Positions 1-10,510 of a stretch of DNA of 64,000 bases are shown here, piece by piece (within the stretch, counting starts at the first letter, position 1; each line of letters begins with the position of its first letter). The notes below the pieces were generated by a model, which saw only the letters and a list, made by a program, of their open reading frames with translations, was not told where the DNA came from and made no database searches. The stretch is from Narthecium ossifragum (taxonomy: Eukaryota > Streptophyta > Magnoliopsida > Dioscoreales > Nartheciaceae): contig OY986966.1 in assembly GCA_963920575.1 (NCBI GenBank), forward strand, positions 27,972,581 through 28,036,580. The letters are read 5' to 3'. The position numbers and the translations under genes were made by a program.

Positions 1-1163
1 CTCCGGTTGTGTTAAAGGTTTGAAACCCGGTTTTGTTTTCGATAGATCTCTCATTGGAGTTGATGTTTTTCGGTTTTGAAGCCTTGAGTAGCTTCGTGGT
101 ACTTGGATCGATCAGCCCACCAAGTTTGGTGAGGTTTGGTTGCGGATTCCGACGGCTTTCCTCGCCGTCCGCCCGCCGTTGAACCCATCGGGATCGATCT
201 CATGGGATGAGATCAATCTCGTGTTTGAGGTGGCACGCCCCGCCCGAGCGGGAGCGATCTTCCTGGGAGGGAGATCGATCCCTTGGCGGTTGGCGTCGGC
301 GCGTCATGGAGGGGTCACATACGAGATCGATCTCCATATGGGTGGAGATCGATCCCGTTTGGGTGACCGGGACGGGTGCTCCTAACCTCGAGGAAGATCG
401 ATCCCACTGCTACATGAGATCGATCTCCTTCGACGCAGGGAAGACTTTTACTTGTTTTAAATGTGATTTTGCCTGCGGGGCTTCGCATGTAAGTGGTTTT
501 GACGGTTTTGCCCTTGGGGCTTATCATGTTACTCCTCAGGCTTAAATGCTTATCGCTTTGTGGTGGAACCGAGAGGGTGATGCCTCTCGGGATGTGTAGA
601 ATAAATGGGATGTCAGTATGCCCTTTACCGCTTAGTGGTGAACCGAGGAAGTCATGATCCTCGGGAGTGCTTAGACTAAATGGGCCGAAGGTGTGCCTTT
701 GTTGTGTTGCCTGTTACTGCTTTATATTTATCATGCCTTGCTTCCTGTACATTAGACATGCTAGGTTAGACTGGGTGGGGTTGACCCGTGGACTCCGGTG
801 ATCTAAGGCTAAGTGGTGGATGCCATTACCCGACTTGTGTCCCCACGCTGGTGTCCAGCATAGGCAAGGGTGTCCTACATGTATCGTCTGGCCCACCCTG
901 TGACAAGGATCATCGGAGGTAGCCCAGTCCTTGTGCAGTGGCTATCGGAGGGACGTACGTTGGACAGGGACCCTGAGGGGGGGGGGGGAAACATCGATGG
1001 GATCGATGGACTCCCTGGCTAGACTTAGTATTTGGTCGGGAGTTAGGGGTCGTGTTGGCTTTGCTGCTTGGAGTACTGAGAGATGGTAGTCTTAACCACG
1101 GTTGTTCCGCCAAGTGTGGAGATCCCGCTTGGAGAAGGGTGTCCTACTAGTAGTGTGAGGACC
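1..1163 (+). mobile_element. LTR-type retroelement fragment, copy A1
   Basis: This stretch aligns from end to end with 3548-4440: the same order of blocks, including the segment ending in 'gccttgagtagcttcgtgg', the GATCGATC palindromes, the 'cttatcgctttgtggt' block and the 'gttgttccgccaagtg' block. It has about 280 bases (roughly 780-1060) that the second copy lacks. No gag, protease, reverse transcriptase or integrase frame is seen. The family is inferred to be a non-autonomous LTR element, possibly Ty3-like, because related copies end in GGGTCGGGGCGYGACA, which resembles plant gypsy LTR ends. The left end lies outside the window. Confidence 0.5.
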
Positions 1164-3060
1164 CGTACCTCCAACCCGGTCCGACCGCGTCGGTCTAGGG
1201 TCTGGTTCGTTTGGTTTGGCTTGGTGGGACTTGCATCGCGATCTCCTTTGATCGTTGCGGCTCGGGGGTAATTTGGTAAATTACCCTAGGTGGAGTTGGT
1301 TTCACACACGCGTAGCGCACACACGGCCTTGTAATGATGTATGTGTTTGAATAGATCTTTAGGTGTGCCTCGGATCGAAGGATCTGAGTTTGATCGCGAA
1401 GATCGAGTCTTGATCAGTCAGGATCTAGTCTGATTAATCGGACGGCCAATATCTGTTATTAACCCTTCATATTAATAGGTTAATAAAACCCGTTTAAAAC
1501 CCTAAGAGAACTGTAGCCTCTAAACCATCGCGTGGAGAGAGAGAATAAGGGTGGCGGCTCAGCCGAGAGAGAAGAGAGAGGAGAGGAGTCCGGCGTCGGT
1601 GTCCAGCGGCCGGAGGAGAGGAAGCGGGCGCGCATCCCGTCCGATGACGACGTTCGCGGCGATGACGGAGAGGAACGAGGCGGCGGCGACGTGCGATTGG
1701 CGGCGAGCTCGGGGACGACAACCGCGACCGGAGAAGAAGAAGAAGGACGAGATCTTGACGCCAGAGGTAGGGTTTCTAGCCTAAACATTGGTTTAGACTC
1801 TACTAGCATAGATTAGGCCATAGGATTGCATCAGGGTTGGATTTGTTGTGCTTGCCCTGTTTTCCGGTGACATTTGCTCTGTTTTTGCCCCCTGTTCTTC
1901 GTCTCCTCTCTACTGCTACCATTGTTTGGATCGTTGGGTTTCACTGGTTTTGTGAATGCTTCTTCTTCTTCTTCATTCTGCTGCTGTGGCGTGGATCTTG
2001 GGTTTTCCTCCTTGATCTCGTGGTCCTCTTGAGATGCATTTTTTCTTCGCTGCCATACTATGCAATGCTTCGTCTTCCCCCCCTTAATGCTATGCTCTGC
2101 TCTTTCCCCTGCTGCCTTACTACGCGATACTATGCTCTATTTCCCCTTACTGCCGTGGATGGTTGAGATGTCGGCATTTGTTTGGGTTTGGACGAGATTT
2201 TCTCCTGTGTTACCTTCCTTTCCTCTGTTCTTGACTGGCTGGCTGTTTGAGTTCCACTTCCAACTCCCTGTTACAGTTCCCCTAGAATCTCATGGTGTTC
2301 AATTTGGATTTTACTGGTTATCGTTGGGTATGATCGGGTTTCCCTTGTCTCTTTGGGTATTGATGGATTGCGATACTGATAGTTGGGATTTATGCATGTG
2401 TTCTGTGTTTGTGGTTCCGGTGGTGTTCTTCCTCTCCCATGTGTGCATTTTCTCTGGTTCTCCGCTGATGCCATGGATGGCTCGAAGTGTTTGTGATCAC
2501 TTGGATTGCTCAATGTGTTTAGGTTCCCCTGCTCTCCCTTGCTCTCGGATTTGGATCTCTGCTGTTCTTCTCTGTTGTTAGCTTTGTTGTTGTTCATAAG
2601 GTTTTGTGATCTGTTGTGAATGGGGGTGTGATAGATTACCTTGTCTGGTTTCCACCATCTGTGATTGCATGCCTAAAATGGAATGGCTATTAATCTTTCC
2701 TCCTGAAAACTTGAGTATGCTCAGTGGCATGAGCTTTATGTTGAAGCCTTGGTTTGAGTCCGTGGAGTTTCTGATGCTGCCCCTGGTTGCATTCTGCGTT
2801 TTGGTTGTTTGATTGCTTGGAGTAGGTCATCTGGTGAATGCTACATCCTGCGAGGTTAAACTCCTGAACATGGTCTGTGAGGACCTGCCCCTCTTTTCCC
2901 TTTTGGCTTGTTGTGACCCCAAGGGCAATTTGGGGAAATTGCGCCTTGGCGGTCGTTTCACACTGGCTGTGCACACACAGACCTTGGTTGATGCTTGTTT
3001 TTGGTTAGAAAGGTTAGGTGGACCCTGGTTCGGTAGTCCTGGGCTTGGGCTTGTGTCTCG
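1164..3060. other. Spacer between LTR copies with a purine-rich leader-like segment
   Basis: No convincing coding region. From about 1490 to 1770 there is a GC- and purine-rich segment starting with 'aaaccctaagag' and ending at a donor-like 'cagag|gtaggg', followed by a T-rich, intron-like stretch to about 2650. This resembles the untranslated first exon of a plant transcript. The open frames over it are short, overlap on both strands and match nothing I recognise. It may be the internal or leader part of the surrounding LTR element. Confidence 0.3.
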
Positions 3061-5047
3061 GCCCAAGGTTGCCGTTTTGGGCAAGGGAGATCGATCTCCA
3101 TGGAAATGAAGATCGATCTCTCTGTGCCTTGTGGTCGCCGTTCTGGGCGAGGAAGATCGATCTCCATGGCCATGAAGATCGATCTCCCTGTGCCTGGAAG
3201 TCTCTGTCGGTGGCTTTCGAAGGACGGCTACCGCGGTGGCCGTCGCTTCCCCTGTCAGGGGAGGGAAGACTTTCCCTCCCCTCCCCCAGCTTTTCCTCGC
3301 TTTAGCCGGCTTTCCCCCGGCCTTACCCGCCCCTTCCCCCTTCCTTTCTTCCCCTTCTTCTCTTCTTCTTCCTCGCGGCTCTGCTTTCCCCTGTTCTGGC
3401 TGAAAGCTTTCGCTCGCCGTTCTTCCTCCTCCGGCCACCACTCCGGGAGCTTGAAGGCTCGTTGGGTTCGTGGCAAGGCGAGGAAGGTCCTGGGGTAGGA
3501 CTTGTGGATCGAAGCTGCGTTGAAGAGGTAGGGTTCTTCCTCTAAGACTCCGACTTGTTTGAGGGTTTTGAATCCGATTTTTTTGATCTCGATGTATCCC
3601 CTTGTGGGGTTGATGTTTTCCGGTTTTGAAGCCTTGAGTAGCTTCGTGGCACTGAGAGCTACCAACCCACCTAATTTGGTGAGGTATGGTGGAGGTTTCC
3701 GGCGGTATCCCTTGCCGTCCGGCCGCCGGAGAACCCAATCAAGAGTGATCTCCCTGGGAGGGAGATCGATCTTGTTTGGGGTGGTGCGCCCCGCCCGAGC
3801 GAGAGCGATCTCCCTGGGAGGGAGATCGATCTCGTGGTGGGTGGCGTCGGTACGTCAAAGGTCACATACAAGATCGATCTTCATATGGGTGGAGATCGAT
3901 CTCGTTGGGGTGACCAGGACGGGTGCCCTTCGCCTTGAGGCAGATCGATCTCGTTGCTCTTGAGATCGATCTCCTTCGATGCAGGAAGGGTTTTTACTTG
4001 TTTTAAAAATGCTGTTTTGCCCGCGGGGCTTCGCATGCAAGTGGTTTTTACGGTTTTGCCCTGGGGGTTTGTCCTGTTATGGATCATGCATGAATGCTTA
4101 TCGCTTTGTGGTTGAACCGAGAGGGTGATGCCTCTCGGGGTGTGTAGAATAAATGGGCTGACAGTATGCCTTTACCGCTTTGTGGTGAACCGAGGGAGTC
4201 ATGACCCTCGGGAGTGTTTAGTATAAATGGGCCGAAGGTGTGCCTTTGCTGTGTTGGTTGTTTACAGCTTTATCATATTTATCCTGCCCTGTTTTCCTGT
4301 GCATTAGACATGCTGAGGTAGGTTGGGTGGGTGTTGACTCTGCTGCTTAGAGTACCGAGTGATGGTAGTCTTAACCTCGGTTGTTCCGCCAAGTGCGGAG
4401 ATCCCGCTTGGAGAAGGGGGTCCTACTGGTTGCGTCGTGTCCACCCTGTGTCAGGGAATATCGGAGTTGCCCACCCCTGAGCAGTGGCGTTATCGGAGAT
4501 ACGCACCTAGGACAGGAACCCTTCGGGTTATTGATGGGATTGTGGGATCCTTGGCAAGCCTCGGTACTTGGCATAAGAGTGTGTCCGGTTGCTTTACCCT
4601 TGTTTGTGGGAGTTGTAGAGTAGGACCCTGCTGAGCTGTTGCTCATACCTACCTGGACTGTGTTTGTTGCAGGTGCAGGTGGCCGCTCTGTCCCAGTGTT
4701 ACCCCCTCGGTCGTCTCGAGGCAGCGCTCCGGATCCTGACCATGTCTGAGGGTCAGGATGGGTTCGTCTGTGCGTTCGCGGAGACCCCGGTGGGTGTTGT
4801 GATTTCTTTTTGGGGATTGTGATCCCTTGTAGCTGTTGTGCTAAACCCTGTTAACTTCTTATTGCTGGTTTGTAATAAATGTTAATAGTTGTTTAGTTAA
4901 CTTGCTTCCGCTCTTTCTCTGTGCCGTCCAGCTGTTTCCGCCAGCTGGGCTTTAGTCTCAACTGTTTCCGCCAGTTAAGGCTGTAGTTGTAGGTTTCTCC
5001 CCCTCGCGTCCCCGGCTCGGTTGCGCTCTGCGGGTCGGGGCGCGACA
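3061..5047 (+). mobile_element. LTR-type retroelement fragment, copy A2
   Basis: Second copy of the family seen at 1-1163, extended to its 3' end. It ends in GGGTCGGGGCGCGACA (5032-5047), an LTR-like CA end. Its last 600 bases (about 4430-5047) are repeated at 6509-7121. It contains the AGATCGATCT array and a likely polyadenylation region around 4850-4890 ('cttgtagctg', 'tgtaataaatg'). No retroviral-type protein frame is present, so it is a solo LTR or a truncated, non-autonomous copy. Confidence 0.5.
3088..3972. repeat. Array of AGATCGATCT palindromes
   Basis: At least nine copies of the perfect 10-bp palindrome AGATCGATCT or near-matches lie here, for example at 3088, 3110, 3154 and 3176, then further copies between about 3765 and 3970. 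The first four are spaced 22 bp within a pair and 66 bp between pairs. Later copies sit in larger hairpins such as GATCTCCCTGGGAGGGAGATC-type foldbacks. A weaker version with GATCGATCCC variants is at about 195-430. Confidence 0.8.
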
Positions 5048-6508
5048 TGGTCTATGCATTCATGTGTCACCCTTTTTGGTCCTTGCTTAATATGAGTGCT
5101 TCTTCATGAAGTAGTAGGAATTGTAGCATCACCATCGTTTGATATTAAGCTCATGTTCCATTTCTTAAGTTATGATTGTATTTGCCTAAGTATCGAATGC
5201 CTTATTTACATCCATGTGGATCTTATTGTTTTACCTGCATAAATTGGCCGAATGTGTGCCCTTGTTTGTTGAATGATGTTATGCATAGGTTGGACGTGTG
5301 AATAAATAATGTCTTTTGACGGGATTTGGTAGCTGGTGTTTGTTTAATTACTTTTCTAGCTCGTTGTCATGCTGCTTCAGTATGTTGGACTATTGTTTGA
5401 TGATATGACATGTAGAGACACCTAGGCCTAGTTGTTTGTATAGGCTCATGCATGTTGTATGCATTAGGAGCATTAAGGCTAGGTGGTAGGCGATGGTTTC
5501 GATCGCCGATCCGGGGTTCTCGGGTAGCCCGGATCTAGCCCTAGGACCGGGGTTTGGGGTAGTTGAGGATTAGGACATGATGGTCATCAATGATTATGTT
5601 TGATATCATTTGAGGTTATTGCTATAGTCGACTATGGATTATATATTTATATTTGAGGTGTAGAGGTCGTGTCGATCTCCAAGGCCAAGTGCTAAGGATG
5701 GTTGTCGATGCACTCCCTGACATGTGTGTCCCCACGAGAGATGGTATGACTGGGTAGGGTGGTACCTGGACAGGAGCCCACAGTCTTTGTTTCCTCTCGT
5801 TTGTTCTTGGGTAAGGGTGATCTCGCATGGTACCGTTCCCCTGTTGGTGCTTAGGGTGATCTTGGTAACATGTTCAAGAGAGAGGTTCATGACGGGAGCC
5901 CTTGGGATATCGATAGGGTTATGGGACCCTTGGCATTCCTTAGACTTAGGCGGAGAACGACACAGTTGCAGTTTTCCCTTCCTTTCTGTGCGACGTAGAG
6001 TAGAACCCTACTGGGCATTGTTGCTCACCCTACCTGGGCTGCATCGGCGATGCAGGTCGATGCAATTCCTTCTTTCATGTGTTCTTTTAGAAGATGGCGC
6101 GGTATTCCGAGGTGATCGAGGACTGGGAGCTTCGAAGAGTTCTTCTACAGATAATTCAGTCTTAATCAATGATGTATAAATTGAGGTATAACTTGATGTA
6201 TTCGAGGACATAAATGTATAATCATTAATTCAGTTGTATTGGAGAAATGTTGTATTATTCTTTGATGTAGACATTTGAGAAATGTAATAATGAGTTACTT
6301 ATTGTTGTTTCTTTGTATAACTTGAAATGATCATATTATGAAATGTACAAGTTTCTTGTGTTATAATTATAGAGGAGATTCTGTCAAAATTTTCATGAAC
6401 TGGAGACCGAATTATTCATTTATATACTTGTTGCGCCAATTGAGGATGTAAACAGGTTTAGGTGGCTCACGCCTCGATCTGAATGGGTTTTCTGGGTCGG
6501 GGCGTGAC
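5048..6508 (+). mobile_element. Diverged LTR-type fragment, copy B1
   Basis: It ends in GGGTCGGGGCGTGACA (6493-6508). It aligns with 7122-8801 through blocks such as 'gatccggggttctcggg' (about 5508), 'gtagaggtcgtgtcg' (about 5659) and 'gtagagtagaaccctact' (about 5996). The last block also matches 4615 in copy A2, so A and B are subfamilies of one element. No protein-coding frame is supported. Confidence 0.5.
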
Positions 6509-7121
6509 AAGTAGCGCCATGTCCACCCTGTATCATGGATTGTCGGAGTTGCCCACCCCTGAGCAGTGGTTGTCGGAGGGGCGTACTTGGGACAGGAACC
6601 CTTCGGGTTATCGATGGGATTTATGGGATCCTTGGCAAGCCTTAGTACTTGGCTTCAGAGTTGGTTCGTTTGGGTTTGCCTTCTTAGTGAGAGTGGTAGA
6701 GTAGGACCCTGCTGAGCTGTTGCTCATTCCTACCTGGACTGTGTTGTTTGCAGGTGCAGGTCCCAACTCCTCTCCGGTGCTTCCCCGTCGGTCGTCTCGT
6801 GGTAGCGCGCCGACTCCTGACCATGTCTGAGGGTCAGGAGGGTTTTGTTTGTGCCTTTGCAGAGACCCCGGTGGGTGTTGTAGCTTTTTGGGGGACTGTT
6901 GTTGATCCCTTGTAAACCTGTTGTTTTAGAACCCTTGTTAAACTCTATTATCTGTTTTGTAATAGATGTTGTTAAGTTTGCTTCCGCCTTATTCTTGTTG
7001 TCAGCTGTTTCCGCCAGCTGTGTGTTAGTTTAAACTGTTTCCGCCAGTTGAAGCTAGTAGTTGTAGGTTTTTCCCCCTCGTGTCCCGGCCCGGCTTGGCG
7101 TCCGCGGGTCGGGGCGCGACA
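6509..7121 (+). mobile_element. LTR-type 3' fragment, copy A3
   Basis: A near-copy of about 4430-5047 in A2. Both contain the 'cggagttgcccacccctgag' block, the 'gaccatgtctgagggtcag' block and 'ctgtttccgccag', and both end in GGGTCGGGGCGCGACA (here 7106-7121). Together with B2 it forms the second unit of an A-B / A-B tandem arrangement with a spacing of about 2.07 kb. Confidence 0.5.
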
Positions 7122-8801
7122 TGTGCCATAATATATTTTATGTTATGTTAATGTCTTGGAATCATGCATGGTTTGGCTAATAGTAGTATGAATGCTTGTA
7201 TGCCTTCAACTATAAGGTGTTTAATGTTGAATGCATATGCTATATGCTTAGCTCATGAGTTGTTCGATAGAATACCAAAGAGGGATGGAATGAGGTAAAC
7301 TCTTATAGAATGCTATGTATGGCTTGACTATTGATAGTTTGATTGTTGGTAAGCTTTTTAGAGGCTTGTTTGGCTATATGTCATTATTGGCATACTTCGT
7401 GTTGTAGAATGTTAGTAAACTCGAGCTTGGATGTGTATTATATAATTTGGATGCTTGTGAACCCTCGATGGGTTAGTAATGTTTAGTCATGTTATGCCCT
7501 ATGTCTTATTAGTATCATTTATACTTTATATAATGCTTAGTCCTTTACTATAGTTTATTATTAGCTCTCCTTTGACATGCTGCATGCTATACTTGATGTA
7601 TATGACAAAAGACACATAGCTTAGTTGATTGTGTGGGCTCATGCATGCATAATATTTGTATTAGAGGCATTCAAGGTTAGGATGCGGGCGATGGAAGTAT
7701 CATCGATCCGGGGTTCTCGGATAACCCGGATCTAGTCCCAAGACCGAGGTTTGGGCAGTTGTGGTTTAGGTCGATTGGAGTTGGACTCCAAGGATATTGT
7801 GAATCAATGTTCGAGATTATATTTAATAGTTGGCCTTGGTGTGTAATATGTTTGGATTGTGATATATAGAGGTGTAGAGGTCGTGTCGTGGGTAACCAGG
7901 CTCAGTGCTTGTTGTGTGGGAGTTATGCATCACATTGGGTCCTACTCCTCCGTTTTACTTGAACCTTGGTAGTTGGTATTGAGGTCAGCGACGGTGTACA
8001 TGATATGCACCCGCACTGTGTCCGTGCCCCCTTTGGAGTAGGCGGTGGGCGTAGAGAGAGTCTTCTAGGACCGTGATGGGTATGACACTATTGTTGTTAC
8101 CTTCATTTTTGTGCGATGTAGAGTAGAACCCTACTTGGCATTATTGGTCACACTACTTGGGATGCATCGGTGATGTAGGTATCGATGCATAACCTTCTTC
8201 AGGTTTTAGATGGTGGTGTGGCAATCTCTGGGAGATTGAGGACTTTGGAGTATTGAGGAGCTTTTTCTACGACTTTATTTCCAATTTTGCATCATGATGT
8301 ATACTTTGTTGAACTCGAGGATGAATTGTATGATTTTTTTATCAACCTTATAAGGAGTAAAAACGGTTACAACCGTTTCCTCCTTATAAGTCTGCCATTA
8401 TTTCATATCACCTAAGTTAGATTTGTACATTTTTATCATGTTCCTAAGTTCCTAAGGTAAATTATAACCCTTATCATCATTATATGGAGTCTTTAGTGGG
8501 GGAGGTGGTTAATGAGGAGGAGAGGGTTGTGGGTAGTTAATGGTTAATGGGGAAGTTGATGGGTGTTACCCTGCCAAGTGGCAGGGGCCCCACTAGTTCT
8601 TATATATTTGAGAAAGTTTGTATCATTCAAATATTATAATTTTAAGGAATGTAATAATTAGTCATTTATTTCATGTTTAGTTTATTTAATTTTTACATGT
8701 AAATTATTATTATATCAATTAAATCTTGCATCATATGTTTGATTTGAGTTAGATTCGTTCACTCATCGGCTTAAATGGGTTTTCTACGTTGGGATGTAAC
8801 A
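7122..8801 (+). mobile_element. Diverged LTR-type fragment, copy B2
   Basis: Second copy of B1, with the same block order. Its 3' end has decayed to 'ttgggatgtaaca'. It is interrupted by a short insertion at 8342-8596 that is absent from B1. No coding frame is supported. Confidence 0.5.
8342..8596 (+). mobile_element. Short Helitron-like non-autonomous element
   Basis: The insert begins TCAACCTTATAAGG after an A. It ends with the hairpin CCCTGCC-aagt-GGCAGGG followed a few bases later by CTAG and then a host T. The parallel copy B1 (around 6200-6240) runs straight across this site without the insert. A TC start, a 3' hairpin, a CTAG end and insertion between A and T without target duplication are the hallmarks of Helitrons. 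The element carries no coding sequence. Confidence 0.55.
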
Positions 8802-10510
8802 TATATATACTATGTTTGAAAGTTTTAAGGGATAAAGTGGAACTTGAAAGTTTTTTAAAGAATTTTTGTAAGAAACCCTTACAGATAAGTATTTGGATAG
8901 GATGAGATAATGAAAGATTGCAATGCTTCCTCAGCATAAAAACCATTCCTTGGTCAAACATTCAAACTCGAAGAGCCTAGTATAATGTTGCACACATGAA
9001 GGCATTAACTTCAAGCAAAAAAATTCATCCCAATGTGTCTCAAACTAGATTATAATTAACTTCAAGCAATCTCCAGCCATATAAAAAAAATCTATTCAAA
9101 GTTAAAAAATAAAAAAAAGGAATAAATTTTGTATACATTATCAGCGCTCCGAAGAGAAACATATAAATCAACCAATCAGTACATAAATCAGCGCTCCGAA
9201 GAAAAACATATAAATGATATGCTACAAATAATTGTCATTTAATCTCATTTGGAGATCTTTATTGCTCTACAGTCTTCTAACAAATTTATAAGACATTTAG
9301 TCTTTTTCAGGGTTATTTTGTAACTTTCATGACCAAAATACCCTTTCTAATTAGAAATGATCAAATATCCTAGAATCCAAAATAAATGGGTGCATAAGTG
9401 GGTGCGGTTTTTGGAAAATGAAACTTTTTGAGAAATGCATAAGTGGGTGTGGTAATTTCGACTGCATTAATGACTTCATGCATTAATGACTTCTTTTCAT
9501 TGTTGTATACAACAAAATTACATATTTTTTGTAGTTACTTTCTAGTTTTTTTTGGAAGTTACTTTCTAGTTTTTTTGAAAGTTACTTTTCAGTTATTTTG
9601 AAAGTTACTTTTCAGTTTTTTTGAAGTTACTTTTCATTTTATAATTACTTTTCATTTTTTTTAGTCTGATGACTACCACCATTTATTTGGTAATTAAATC
9701 TCATTTGATTTGTGGTTTCTTTTCAGTTTTTTTGGAAGTTACTTTCCATTCCTTTTTTGTATTTACTTTTTGAAAAATAGTATAAAATTGATAGTTAGTT
9801 TCCATTTTGTATCAATTGTTATTTGTTGTAGTTACTTTTTGAAAATTGGTAATAAATTACAAGTTACTTTTCATGTCAATTGTTTGGTAAATGAAAAGTA
9901 ACTACCAAAATTGCTACTAGCATAAGCTCATCTTTTTTATGATAACAAAAAAGAAAAAGAAAAGTAATCACAAAATTGAAAAGTCACTAAAAAAAATAAT
10001 CACAAAAAGTAATTAGTAAATAAATAAATATAAGTTTCATCGGATCGTCGACTGGATCGGTTACGGGGAGCTTTGGACCGGCGACTGGATCGGGATCGAC
10101 GACTGGATTAGTGACGGAATGGGGACGGGGAGATCGAATCGACGACGGGGAAGCGGGATCGGCGGCGGGGGAGCCCGGATCGGCGGCGGGGGAGCGGGAT
10201 TGGCGACTGAGAGCCCGGATTGGCGACGGGGGAGCCCGGATCGGCGGCCGGGGGGCTGGATATATATAAGGGTATTGTAGTCTTTTCTCCTTTATAGTGA
10301 TATTAAAATACTTTAAGGTCTTTTATTGGGACCAAATGACAAGATACCTCTAATAAAAGACCTTCTGACAAATCTCCAAAATGCTATCACCATAGCCATC
10401 CATGTGGTCATAAAGAATATATGGAATCTCCGTGTGGTGTGGGGGATAAGGAACCATAGTAGTATTCTTTCACTCAATTAAATCCTTAAGTCTACAGTCC
10501 TATTATAACT
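8802..10510. other. Intergenic, AT-rich repeats plus GC-rich minisatellite
   Basis: No gene seen. From about 9530 to 9900 there are repeated 'agttacttttcagttttttt'-like units. About 9900-10030 carries the complementary A-rich strand of similar words, giving a loose foldback. From about 10040 to 10262 a sudden GC-rich block repeats words like 'ggatcggcggcgggggagccc' with a period near 25-30 bp. Words resembling 'catttggagat' near 9246 and its inverse near 10375 hint at an enclosing transposon, but the inverted repeat is short and weak. Confidence 0.4.

Noticed and set aside
2827..3738. 303-residue open frame on the minus strand
   Set aside because: It reads through the AGATCGATCT array and GC-rich LTR sequence. 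Its repeats (EIDLHGHGDRS type) are translations of the palindromes, and overlapping frames on the other strand are equally open.
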